64,000 nucleotides of DNA from Dichetophora obliterata (GCA_963920525.1 OY986435.1:98102115-98166114); one strand, 5' to 3'. Counted from the first letter of the stretch, positions 11,813 through 22,327 are shown. The notes: a model not told the origin generated them from the letters alone. Numbers and translations: made by a program.

Positions 11813-12809
11813 GGAGTCGTCTATTTACTGATTTTCCGGTTTTTTACCTCCCCTGCGTTACTTTTCGTAGTGCTTTTCAAAACCCCTCCCTCCCCCCATA
11901 AAGTAACGTGACATATGAAATTAATTTATTCGAATTATTATATATTTTGACTAGCTCTGACAATTTATACTAGTATTAGTGACTAGTATGACTTGATACA
12001 TTAAAGGAACAATTGAAAAAAAATCAATAATTAATATCATCTGTAAAAGCTATTCCATCTGCGATCCAAGATTTGATGCTCTCAATCACTGGGATAGAAG
12101 AAGCTGGTAGCTTTGTTGAGGATTCTTCAAAATAGAATTTTTCATTGGATTCTATGTCGACCCATTCAGATAAATCCTCATTTCTAACGCAAAGAAATTC
12201 ACCTGGTCTTTGACAGAGTACCCTTAAAGGCTGCACCCGAGCTGCACCAAGTTCTGTGCTTTTGTGTAAATGCTTTCTAAAAATTGATTTATTTAAATAG
12301 TATTTTGTATTCCGATTTATTGTAAACGATATAATACAAACTTATGGCAATTCATAGAAGTTTTAAAAACGAAATACAAGCCGCAGGTAGGACACGACCT
12401 TGAACCAATTTCTTCTTTCTGAGAAGGACAGTACATGTCATACGGTATCTCCTTTGATCAAGAACATTTAGGCCTTAACGTCAAAGCCTGTCGCAAAAGA
12501 CCCAAATTTTTCAGACATGTGCTGAGATGGTGAAGGAATACCAAAAGGTTCCTGTGTCGAGGGAAAAGGTGGTGGAAGAAATCGTCGAAACAAAAGTTAA
12601 CCATCAATTTAGACGATCAAACATAAACATGTAAGGTTAAAAATTTTTGAAATGATTGTGTTATTAATTAGAGGTTTTTCGTCGATTTTTTAATTTTTGG
12701 TAACTTTACAATATCTAAACACCTCCCCCCCTACCGTTACTTATCGTAGTGCATTTCAAACCCACCCCCCGCCCCCCCTAAATTGGTAACGTAGTTTATG
12801 GACGACCCC
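11813..12809. mobile_element. 997-bp element with TTA target duplications
   Basis: The left end GGAGTCGTCTATTTAC and the right end GTAGTTTATGGACGACCCC are imperfect inverted repeats, each flanked by TTA (11810-11812, 12810-12812). A 3-bp TTA duplication is usual for PIF/Harbinger-type elements, but the gene inside does not look like a Harbinger transposase, so the superfamily is left open. Just inside each end lies a related GC-rich module (ACCTCCCC, CGTTACTT(A/T)TCGTAGTGC, then a run of C) in direct, not inverted, orientation. The interior carries a broken minus-strand zinc-finger gene. Confidence 0.75.
12024..12530 (-). pseudogene. C2H2 zinc-finger gene fragment with a 65-nt intron
   Basis: On the minus strand an exon from about 12530 to 12342 reads SKEIPYDMYCPSQ then SCPTCGLYFVFKTSMNCH. 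A GT donor at 12341-12340 and a TTTTTAG acceptor ending at 12277 remove 65 nt, and the next exon continues KKHLHKSTEL to a stop at 12024. Splicing gives C-x2-C-x12-H-x4-H, a complete C2H2 finger that neither exon holds alone. The C-terminal part (PLRVLCQRPGEFLCVRN, then EWVDIES) resembles a multi-copy protein family I recall from many invertebrate genomes, whose function I do not know. An in-frame TGA at 12460-12458 breaks the upstream part and the N-terminus is missing. It lies inside a TTA-flanked element, so it is probably transposon-encoded. Confidence 0.6.
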
Positions 12810-12957
12810 TTAGAGCAAATCTACTCGTTGGTTATTGTTTTGGTTTTTCTATCCGACGGTGGCTCATCGTCAGGAACGAAATTGGAAGGCTGAATGATGA
12901 ATAATACTCTTTATATATATACTCGTTGGTGGATCATCGTCGGGAACGAAGTTGGAA
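12810..12957 (+). repeat. Short direct repeat between two elements
   Basis: ACTCGTTGGTGGATCATCGTCGGGAACGAAGTTGGAAG (written here only as its parts CGTTGGT, CATCGTC, GGAACGAA and TTGGAAG) appears twice with small changes, near 12827-12892 and 12922-12958, the second copy abutting the hAT relic. Confidence 0.5.
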
Positions 12958-14345
12958 GTAGGGATGTGCAAGTCGAAGTCGAAATAAGTCGAAAGTCGAC
13001 TTTTGCTTGATAATTTTCGACTTTTGGCAATCGACTTTCTGATATTGAATAAAGTCGAAAGTCGACTTTTGCTTTCGACTTTTACTTTCGACTTTTTTCA
13101 TTTTATGCGAAACAAAAACCTTAACGCTAATCTGACAACTGTCTTCTCTAAACTAATAAACGAAATAGCTGATCAGCAGATCAGCTGAACAAATAAAGCT
13201 GCGTTGGCAGCTCTTGATTCGATAAATGTAAAATAATGGTCGGCAAAATTAAAAAAGAGACTGTAAGTGGAAGTGTGACAAAGAAATTGCATATCATCTG
13301 ATTACGTTACACGCGTAACAAAATGTTTTAATGAAAATGTGACTATTTGAAAAGCAGGTGACAATTTTTATCAAAATTTATTATTTCAGAGCTTCAAATT
13401 TTGTTTTGAAAAAAAAACATTGCAACAAACACATAGAAATATCAAGAATACTGTGTAACAATTGTTACTTTGCCAGAATATTGCTGTTAATACAAACTAA
13501 TATTCACAATATTGAAACTAAGCTCAAATCGATTAATTTTTCATTATAGAAAACAGAGGAATGTTCTGCTTTAAGTCAGATTGGCAAGAATTCAAAACGA
13601 AGGCTTGCCATTGAAATCACAAAAAAATTACAATATTGAATTGGTAAAACCAAACGCTTCTTTAACACTTCTAGATCCTTCAAAAAGCACGCATTTCAAA
13701 ATATGTGTGAGTGTTCTCAAGCAATATTTCACCTTAGTAAGCAGCAGTACATAAATAATTACTGCAAGTGCTACCCCCTCTCCCCCCCTCTATTTAAGTG
13801 ATCTTGTGAATGCCGAGATGAGACAAACAAGAATTTCAAATGAAAAAGTTGTGATAGCTGCATCGACATCTAACAGTGACATATTATGTTTTTTGGATGA
13901 GGTGGTTAAAACAAACATGGACTCTACAACTGATGAAATTGAAGGGATGCCCACTCAGCTGCGCCTATATCTGGCTCGCCCAGCTGTTGATCGAAAACTT
14001 AATAAAAATCCGCTTGCTGTCTGGAAATGCATGAAAACTGAATTTCCTTTTGTTTGGGCCGTTACAAAAAAATAGTTATCAATTGTTGCAACTTCGGTGC
14101 CAACCGAAAGATCATTTTCTCATGCTGTTCTCATAGCGAACCAATTGCGAAACAGGCTTTCGCCAGAATATCTTAACATGTTGGTGAAGACATATGGTTT
14201 CCTTAATTGTGCATTCACTTGTGCACAAATATATCTAGCCCTAACAGCCGAATTAACGTAAGCGCCTCTTTTTGGAAATTAATTTTTAAATGGCAAACGA
14301 TAGTACGACAACAAAGTCGTCAACTCCAAAAATTTCACATCTCTA
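12958..14345 (+). mobile_element. hAT element relic with AAGTCGACTT subterminal repeats
   Basis: The left end TAGGGATGTGCAAGTCGAAG resembles a hAT terminus. AAAGTCGACTTTTGC and related strings recur at 12978-13100, and related AAGTCGA motifs appear again at 14312-14322 and 14884-14930. A candidate right end TTTCACATCTCTA lies at about 14332-14344; alternatively the element may run on to about 14955. No exact 8-bp duplication was found. The interior carries the C-terminal part of a hAT transposase. Confidence 0.6.
13806..14230 (+). pseudogene. hAT transposase C-terminal dimerisation region
   Basis: The reading contains PLAVWKCMKTEFPFVWAVTKK, a stop (TAG at 14073-14075), then LSIVATSVPTERSFSHA and LRNRLSPEYLNMLVK. 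The NPL-W, FP, LSI-ATSVPSER-FS and N-R-RLSPE--N-L elements in this order are the hAT C-terminal dimerisation domain, which also supplies the last catalytic residue in the family. The in-frame stop, the loss of the N-terminal BED finger and of most of the catalytic domain show a dead copy. Upstream sequence to about 13560 may be degraded coding DNA in shifting frames. ZBED-like host genes share this domain, but the surrounding hAT-type repeats favour a transposon. Confidence 0.8.
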
Positions 14346-14504
14346 TGTTAAACTGTTCTAAAGTTATATCTAACACATAAATAAAATTTACATGTACCGC
14401 TTATGCAAAAAAAAAAAAAAAGGAAAATGTTTCTCTTGTAAAATTTGGCTTATAACGCATACGTCAGTCAATTCGGTGGTTAAGGCTTGATATTCAGCCC
14501 AATT

Positions 14505-14704
14505 ATGAATAACTTTTCCTGGGGAATCGGAAAAGGGAGTTTTCATTTTTAAGATAGTAGATAGAGACATCACATTTTTTTTTTTACTTTCATAAATATT
14601 GAATGTTGATGAAAAGAAATTGGCAATAAAAATCTCTAATTTTTTAAAATTGTCTTGAAAATTAACTCTCCCTTTTCCGATTACCCGGGAAAAAATTATT
14701 CATA
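14505..14704. repeat. Small foldback repeat
   Basis: The arms 14505-14545 (ATGAATAACTTTTCC, GAATCGGAAAAGGGAG) and 14656-14704 are inverted copies with several mismatches around a loop of about 110 bp. No target duplication could be read. Confidence 0.65.
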
Positions 14705-15448
14705 AGAAGTCTAATTTTCTATATAAGAACTAAAATTGCAATATTTTGTTTTTTTGTATCTTATTTATTTGCTGAAGTACCATGTTTTAGTTTATATTTT
14801 AACAATAAATCACATTTCTCATATTGAATCATTTGCTTCTTAGCTGCCCTACAAAACCGGTACAAAAATATTTTAAAAAAAGTTGAAAAGTCGACTTCTA
14901 AAGGTTCAAAAAGTCGATAAGTTGACTATTATATTTTCAACGGTTGAAAAAGCTGGCAGCTCGTTGCTTTATATATATTCTCGTTGACTCTTTTTATATA
15001 CTCGTTGTTCGTCGTTTTTTGACGCGTTTGTGTTGCGAGAGCTTAAATCAACTGCATGTTTCTCTCTATTTTTCTCTTACTCTTTGGGCTCAGCTTGCAC
15101 AGTGCAACAAAAAAAACTGATGAGCCTCGAGCAAGGCGAAAAGAAAGATACATATTAATAAAGAGCGGCGCTCCAAAACAAATCAAAACAAAAGAAAACA
15201 AGACAATTTTTCTATCTTTGATATGTATTGTCTTAACCCAATAAGGACGATGATGTCATATAGCATCACTAAGTCGGATATCACAAAACTAACCGTATCA
15301 CATAAAACTTAGTCAAAATCGAAATTAGGTAAAAATTACCACATGTGTGAAATAATTGTCCCGTCTTTAAGGCGTTAAGGAGATTGATAAAAAACGTACG
15401 TGGCCTGCTAGAATATATATGTATACCTGAAAAGTTTTGAATACCTAT
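14705..15448. other. No gene seen
   Basis: AT-rich DNA. AAGTCGACTT-type motifs at 14880-14935 may be the far end of the hAT relic to the left. The open frame at 15056-15244 shows no domain. Confidence 0.45.
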
Positions 15449-16156
15449 TAGGCTGGGTCAATTCGCAAACCTATGTTGCCTGGGCAATTTTCGGATCGGG
15501 CGATAGGGAATCACTTTACCCTATCACATCTTTAATATTCTGAATTTTTTCTTTAGGAATTTTTTTTTTAAAAAAATGTTTGTATATAAACGTTTACAGC
15601 TAGAGCAAAACTGGAATGAAATCCTCGTACCTGATTTAACCTCAAACCGGTCTCACATTTATATGTTTTTATACAAAAATTTATCGTTCAAAATTCCTAA
15701 AGAAAAAAATTCACAAAATTCACGTTATAATATTTTTTAGAACTCATGTCATTCATTAATATTTTTAATATTGATAATCCAAATTTAATTGAAATCTTTT
15801 TGCAGTTTCATTACAGATTTACAACCGAAATTAAAAAAAAGTTATGGTCAAAAATACATATCCACCAACATTAAGATTATAAAATTTCTAATTTTGTGAA
15901 TTTTTTTTAGGAATTTTTTTACGATAAATGTTTGTTTAAAACGTATAAATGAGAGACGATTAGGTTAAATCGGGTACGAGGATTTCAATTCTGGCATCAC
16001 TTTGGTTCTAGCTGTACACGTTTTTATACAAAACATGTTTGAAAAAATTTCTAAAAAAAATTCATAAAATTGATGATGTGATAGGGTTAAGTGCACCCCT
16101 ATCACGCCCTTTTTTCTAACTTTTCATGCCGGATCCATACAAATCGACCCAGCCTA
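15449..16156. mobile_element. 708-bp foldback element with 8-bp duplication
   Basis: The ends TAGGCTGGGTCAATTCG and AAATCGACCCAGCCTA are inverted repeats. They are flanked by ATACCTAT (15441-15448) and GTACCTAT (16157-16164), an 8-bp duplication with one change. Further inside, the arms contain inverted copies of a segment with TACGAGGATTTCA and CGTTTTTATACAAA. The 8-bp duplication suggests a hAT-mobilised non-autonomous element. There is no coding region. The ends are similar to those of the larger element at 8615-9606. Confidence 0.85.
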
Positions 16157-16677
16157 GTACCTATATTTTTTACTTTTCCAAAATACATTCATGAAAGTTG
16201 CCTATTTTCGGCCTGTCTGACCAGACTGAACCCTTTATGTTGAACTGCTTGTGAGGGAAAAATTATTTTACCGTTGTTTTTATAACATTTTTAACTGTGG
16301 TTTATTTTTTTGTGCTTAAATAGTTTTCTGTTTAATACTTGGAAACAACATTATAACAGTTAACCCTCTACTGCACATGAAGCCATATATGACTTTTTAT
16401 TTTCAAAATCGAATTGCCAATGGATATTGGATGTTACGAAAAAGAACAGTTATTAAAATGCCTTATAGACGCTTGTTAATGTGTGGTGAATGTTGTTGCC
16501 CCTTTTTTACACAACTGCTAAGAAAATCTCAGTTAAGTTTATCTGTGCGTGTGGTTTTTTACTTGTAATACAGAAAAACCGAGAATTCAGAAAATAAAAC
16601 ATTTGTTTTTCTAAGTTACGAGTAAGTACACTGAGGGAAATATGTGTTAAAATTAAGCGAAATTGTGTTCATATTAA

Positions 16678-19133
16678 CCCTCATCGGTATTTTGTATGCG
16701 CGCATACAAATCAACTATTTCGGCGTAAAAAAGATCTAGTAAACAACAAGCGATTTCGCTGAAAATTTGAAAAATAGCTTTTTAGATCGTGCTCCATGAA
16801 ATTATAATGCTGAGAGATGGCGTGCATGTTCGAAATTGGCTGACTGCAGAATGTCACAAATAAGTATTTTTGTATGTGTACGCATACAAACGCACCATTG
16901 ACTTTAATTTCGGCTAATTGCTTTATGTAAAACGAAATATTGCCAAAAAATAGAGAGCGAATATATAACAATATACAATAACAACATACATTTCTCACTA
17001 GCATGCTGTGAATCATGCAAATGACTATGAATATGCATTATTAGTTACTTGCTAGTGTGCCAATATAACACCCGCAAAACACGTGCTTGTGCGATTTCAG
17101 TGCATTTTCAGTATATTTTTTGTGATTTTTTGATTTTCGTTTCAAAAAATGGAACGACTTCATGCCCAAAATCAATTGAGAGATTAAATCGATGATAGTA
17201 GCAGTAACGATTGTGATTATTCAGCTGACGATAGTGATGCCGATACTGATTTTGTGCCAGAAGAAAACGACAGTGCTGAAGAGAGTGACAGTGGTTCGAG
17301 CATAGTTGAAGAGTTGGAGAAAAATATGCGTGAAGAGGATATTGCTCACCCAGAAACTGCTTGGTTTCTAAAGACAAACAAATTCAGTATTTGCAAGAGC
17401 CATTCGAAATAAACCGTCGCTATTCTAACAGACGAAGCACAACAACCATCGAATCGGGTCCAAAAACAAATGCATGTGTTACCGTGTCCAGTCCATTGTC
17501 ATCTTTTCTTTTTTTTTTTTTTTCTGAAGCCTATTAAAGACACTGTCTTGACCATGAAAAATTTATATGGAGTCCGAAAACACAAACAAAATTGGAGAAA
17601 TATTGATCTGGATACATTGCGTGCATATTTTGGTTTGAGTCTGCTCGCTGGCGAAGATCGCTCATATGGAGAATGTGTTACGCATTTGTGGGACGTGAAC
17701 AATGGGCGATTCATCTTTAGGAAAACCATGTCTCTGGTGACATTCAAATTAATATAAAGCTGCATTCGGTTTGACGACAAATGCGATAGAGTTGAACGAC
17801 GCGCAAGAGACAAATTGGCACGGATTCGATACGTGTTCGAGAAATGGAACTCAAATCTGAAAACCCTATATACGCTTGGTAAATGCATTACAATTGACGA
17901 GTAATTAGTTCCTTATAGCGGGAAGTGCCCGTTCAGGCAATTTATACCCTCAAAACCAGCAAAATATGGAATCAAAATTTGGTATGCCTGTGATTCTAAA
18001 ACCAATTATGCGTACAACTCTCAAGTTTATGTTGGGAAATGTCGGAATTGCAGACCTGAGCGCAACCAAGGACAGCATGTGGTGTTGGATTTATGTGAAG
18101 GGGTATCCGATCGTAATGTAACTTGCAACAACTTTTTTACATCGTACGGTTTGGCCGTCGAATTGCATAAACAAAGAATGACAATTGTAGGAACGATTGG
18201 GAAAAACCGAGTCCAAATGCCGCCAGTTTTGTTGGATATGAAACGTAAACCAGTATATTCTACAGAAACAGTGTACGAACACAATCTGCAAGCAATACTG
18301 ATTTCGTATGTGCCACGAGCTCACCGTTTTGTTTCATTGCTCAGTACTTTCCATCGAAATTTGTACTTCGAAGATAATGAAAAGCGCAAACCCAATTTGA
18401 TTTCTTATTACAATCAAAAAAAAAGCTGGTGTCGATACATTGGATTAATTAATTGGTACATATCGAAGTAAAAGAAAAACGAACTGATGGCCTTTGGCTT
18501 TGTTTTGCAATATGTTGGATGTGAGTGCCTTCAATGCTTATGTCATATTTACATCGATGTACCCAGATTGGAATTCGTCAAAGAAAAACAAAAATATACG
18601 TCGTCGCTTGTTTTTAGTTGAGCTGGGAAATGGTCTGGTCAATCCACATATTGAAAACCGAAAACGTAAAGCACAAGAACAAACTACATCTAATGGAAAT
18701 CAACTAAGTCGTCCGATTCAGAATTTATCACCATCACGTAAAAGAGGACGTTGTCAAATTTGTTCATCGCGAAACAATGCTAATGTTTTTGCTTCTCGAT
18801 GCGAACGGCGCACCGAGTTCATCTGTGCACAACACAAATTCAATTTTTGCTTGAATTGTGCTCAAAAAACCGGTTGAAAAAAATACTGTAAATTTTACCA
18901 AAAAAAATTAACATTTTTCGAAGTCTTTAACACTTTTTGCAACTTTTTTCGAAAATACTTTTTTTAATCATATTTTTTGTGTATTAAATAAAGAAATGAA
19001 TAAATAAAATACATTTGATTAAAAACATAAAAAATAATTATACCATTTATTTCATTTTTTTAGCCTTTTTTTCGTGTATGCGTTCGCATACAAACGAACC
19101 AATTTGTTTTGAAATTTATGATACCGATGAGGG
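16678..19133 (+). mobile_element. piggyBac-like element, complete ends
   Basis: The ends CCCTCATCGGTAT and ATACCGATGAGGG are 13-bp inverted repeats flanked by TTAA (16674-16677 and 19134-19137). Palindromic subterminal motifs built on TTTGTATGCG-CGCATACAAA occur at 16691-16710 (perfect), 16869-16890 and 19074-19094, and may be transposase binding sites. The 2,456-bp interior holds one broken transposase gene on the plus strand. The element sits inside an older TTAA element with different ends. Confidence 0.93.
17149..18877 (+). pseudogene. piggyBac-family transposase, inactivated
   Basis: The ATG at 17149 opens an Asp/Glu-rich N-terminus typical of piggyBac transposases, but a TAA follows after 12 codons. 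The region around 17390-17530 is degraded with a long T run. The core resumes with VLTMKNLYGVRKHKQNW and LRAYFGLSLLAG. The first catalytic Asp is present in CITIDE, followed at once by a stop. The second site reads VTCNNFFTSYGLA where the family has a D before NFF, so a catalytic Asp is replaced by Asn. The third Asp survives (AGVDTLD) only after a frame change in an A run near 18420. MLDVSAFNAYVIFTS and a C-terminal Cys-rich finger (CQICSSR to CLNC, 18754-18865) complete the family layout. Several independent lesions mark a dead copy. Confidence 0.93.
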
Positions 19134-20099
19134 TTAAACGAATTTGTTTTTCAAATAGAGCCTGAAACAATTTCATTTAAGTTAAACACAAATGTTTTTA
19201 AAGTTTAATTTAAAACAAAAGTTTTTGTTTTTAAAACCATGCTTTGAAATATACTTTCATTGTAAAAATTTTCAAATATATTTATTATTTTAAAAAAATA
19301 TTTTAAAGCATAATTTAAAACTATTGTTATTAAATTAAAAACAAATAAATTAAACCGCCATATTTTTGATGCCATTTTTGCAACTTTTTCGAGTTTTCGA
19401 TTCGTCAGATTCGCGATCAGCAACCCCTGAGACCCCCCGAATAACAAATTTTTTGACTTCATTTGACGAAGTTTGCGTTTTATTGCGGCTGGAAATATTT
19501 TAAATATCAAAATAATTAAATAGTTTTTATTTTATCATTTGTTCAATATTTGTAAGACTAATTTAAAAATATTTTCAAACAATCATATGTGAAATCGGAG
19601 TCTCAGTTGTCTGGCAATAATTTTCAATGATTCAACTGCACATAATTTTTTAATTCAATCTCTGACAGCGACGTCTTTTTTATTATTGGAAAAAAATAAA
19701 AACAGAAAATTATATAAAAAACACAAATGAGTTTATAGTTGAAAGTTAAACACGCTTGTTCTAAATTTTGTTTTGTAGTAACGAAAATGAATAAAATTTC
19801 TATTTAATAATTTTTTGTTTAATTTTAAAGTATGTTTTTATTCTCAGCGTAAGTTTATTTATATAATTTTTTATAGAGTTTATAGCCTACTAATTTATGT
19901 TTATGTGATTTCAATTGTACATGTAAAATTCATGCAATAAAGCATACCTTCGAATAGCTATAAATGACTTCTAACGGAAACGGAACTACTTTTTTGAAAA
20001 AACTTTTGTTTGCACATCTTATTATTCCATTTGAAACATAAATCCAACAATAAATTTATTTTTTCTATCTACATCATAATGCATGCAGTAGAGGGTTAA

Positions 20100-20314
20100 T
20101 TAAATAGAAAACTTAAATAAAAGTAATGCGACTGCAGCAATTCAAAGGATTTCCTTTAACTAACATAACCTTTATCTTGTCGTGGTCAAATCTGCTTCCC
20201 AGATTTGTGTCTGGTTTGTGGCAGGGGTGAAGGAGGTGATCCCACTGAGTTTTCTTTCATTCAAAGTATTTAAGGTATTTTAATACTTAATTAAAATTAT
20301 TTTTTTTTAATTCC
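20100..20314. other. Short spacer before the LTR element
   Basis: No gene or repeat is seen. The sequence becomes T-rich next to the LTR. Confidence 0.5.
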
Positions 20315-21466
20315 GTACATTTTGCGCGTTGGGTATGGTCTTTGGTTTGATTTTATCAAACCTTATCAACTTCCAGCGTTGAACTGAGATCCTCAGTTTG
20401 GTTCGATGTCTTGACAGATTCTCAATCCCACGAGTGACGGAACGCACTGAATTTCGCGACTAACAAAACGGACAGTACTAGAACGGGTGTTGTATCAACT
20501 AACTTCACATCCACTTGAGCAAGTCACAATGGAAGTTGCCACTGTGTGCTGGAGGTGCGGAAGGTTGCCACACTAACACTATTGCAGATGCCGCCAGGTT
20601 GTGTTTACCTTGGCGGGTAGGAAGATTTTTATTTTAAAGTATAAATAAAACCACCAAAAAATTCAATTGATGAATTTTAAAAATAGGTGTGAGTAAAAAC
20701 TTCCACGTGGAATACCGGTTTTGTTGCGAAACCGCATCTGCATAGTTAAAGATGGCGGTGTTTCGATTCCCAGGTTGTGGAACGTAACAACTCGCCGGTC
20801 TGATGCCGAGTAGTAGTTCACTTCGTTCTGGACAGTGACGAAAAGTGATTATGAAAGTGGTGTGAAAGACACAAAAATAATTAAAAAAAATAGAGTAAAA
20901 TATATCGACAGAGGGACAAAACGAGGTAAAAGGACTACGGAGGACGTGGTATTGGGAAGCTAAAAGGACCTTCGAGCCTAAGAGAGACTAAGGAAAACAC
21001 TAAGGAAGACAGGACCCCGCTTTAGATCAGGGAGTATTTTCCAAGTGTCGGTGCTGCGTCAGTAGCAGTGGTGCTTTAATTAATCATTTGTTACATTTTT
21101 CGGACGTGCTTCAAATAATTTTTCTTATAAACTTTTCTTTCCGTGCGTTAATTATCGATTTTTCAGCTTTTTCATTTCGTGCGTAGTTATTAACTCAGTG
21201 CGCTTTCTTCTGTCCTTTTTTTTCCCCGCCAAATTCCCTTGTTAGTCTCCCCGCGCTCGAGTTTAGTTCGGACAGGACAGGTAAACGGTGATTTTACTTA
21301 GTAAAATCGTGTGAGGATTCAAGTCCTCTCCTTGAACCCGCAACTAGAGTGCGGCCCCAAAGTGGGTTTAGTTTTTTTAACCTTCACGTTCCAGCTTGAT
21401 GATTTGAACCCACCACTTCTCGACTGAGCAGGTGGCAACCTTGTCGCACAAAAGTATCGGCGATAA
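20315..21466 (+). repeat. 5' LTR
   Basis: It starts GTACATTTTGCGCGTTGGG and ends AGTATCGGCGATAA, matching 22328-23480 nearly base for base. Near its 3' side GAGG(A/G)TTCAAGTCCTCTCC resembles a tRNA T-arm or polymerase III B box, present in both LTRs. The segment 21337-21359 pairs perfectly with 21481-21503 downstream of the primer site. Confidence 0.93.
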
Positions 21467-21468
21467 AT

Positions 21469-21486
21469 TGGCGCCCAACGTGGGGC
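21469..21486 (+). other. Primer binding site (tRNA-Lys type)
   Basis: TGGCGCCCAACGTGGGGC begins two bases after the left LTR. It is the 18-nt site complementary to the 3' end of tRNA-Lys (the Lys1,2 type), as used by several retroelements. It fixes the plus orientation of the element. Confidence 0.9.
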
Positions 21487-21503
21487 CGCACTCTAGTTGC
21501 GGG

Positions 21504-21880
21504 TATCACTAGACATTCCATTAGGACCGACTTGTCCTCGACCTCTATTGGTAGGGTTATGATCCCCCGCACTGGTACGAACTCTCCATCGGCTAGCGCA
21601 ACCCGGGAAACCGATGACGACCACAACTTTATACCCCACGACCGTAAGATATCCCACCCTGGGCGACCGATAATGGTCCTTGACGCTCCCGAATCTAACA
21701 AGCCCCGGAGAAAGACACCAAAAATCCTAACTCTTAAGTATGGCCTATTATCTAACTCTTTCTCTAGAAGGGTAAAACCTAACCTTACTTCACCCTGGCG
21801 CCGACGCTCAGGTGCCCTACCATCTATCCTAGCCAGCTGGTTGTCCGCAGTCAACCTATTTAATTTTGGTCGAGACATGG
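21504..21880 (-). pseudogene. Retropepsin (aspartic protease) fragment, inverted
   Basis: Read on the minus strand this segment gives a Ty3/gypsy-type retroviral-like protease region with the active-site motif LLDSGAS followed by a TIIG, and a second strand with VRGIITLPI. In an intact element the protease lies on the plus strand, between gag and reverse transcriptase. Here it is inverted and abuts the leader hairpin at 21503/21504 and the integrase tail near 21880. The open frame runs on into the antisense of the primer site, which is not protein-coding sequence. It is a remnant produced by rearrangement. Confidence 0.85.
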
Positions 21881-22266
21881 CGATCCGGGGAGATAAGGAT
21901 TATCGACGTAAGGACGACTTAAACGAACCGACGGGGACTCGTAGTGAGGAACGGGCTCAACAGATGAAGTCCATACGTGCTGACATACGGAAGAAAATGG
22001 AGACGGCGGGCGCCAAGATGGCTAAGACCTATAATCTGCGACGTAGAGATGTACAATACTTACCGAACGAATTAGTCTGGAGACGGAATTTTGTTTTATG
22101 GGATGCAGCAAATTACTTCGCTGCCAAGTTAGCTCCTAAGTTTATTGGACCATTTAGGGTTAAAAAGAGGGTATCTCCCTGGACTTATACCCTCGAAGAT
22201 GGGGATGGTCGCGAAAAGGGTACGTGGCATGCGCAGGATTTACGCGTGCACGTCGATGAGGTCTAA
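21877..22266 (+). pseudogene. Integrase C-terminal fragment
   Basis: On the plus strand the reading ends with YNLRRRDVQYLPNELVWRRN, then AAKLAPKFIGPFRVKKR and TWHAQDLRVHVDEV, and a stop at 22264-22266. A VWRRNF box followed by KLAP-F-GPF-V and a closing HAQDL motif is the C-terminal SH3-like part of Ty3/gypsy integrases, which binds DNA. The zinc-binding and catalytic core domains are missing. The open frame upstream of about 21877 is the antisense of the inverted protease piece. Confidence 0.85.
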
Positions 22267-22327
22267 TTTCCCAGTAGACTAGCTAGTTTTGGCGAAAGTT
22301 ACTCAGTGGTCTTGCGACTACATTACG

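Larger units (their letters stand above)
16364..20095. mobile_element. TTAA-flanked element, host of a nested piggyBac-like copy
   Basis: The ends CCCTCTACTGCA (16364-16375) and TGCAGTAGAGGG (20084-20095) are inverted repeats flanked by TTAA at 16360-16363 and 20096-20099, as for piggyBac-type insertion. A diverged relative lies at about 32400-33323: both share ACACA(A/G)CTGCTAAGAAAATC near the left and TTCAATTGTACATGT, TTCGAA(T/C)AGC and GGAACTACTTTTTTGAA-like strings near the right. Without the nested element (16678-19133) it would be about 1.27 kb. No frame of its own is visible. Confidence 0.85.

Noticed and set aside
21532..21876. First half of the plus-strand open frame ending in the integrase tail
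   Set aside because: It is the antisense of the protease fragment; only the part after about 21877 is integrase.
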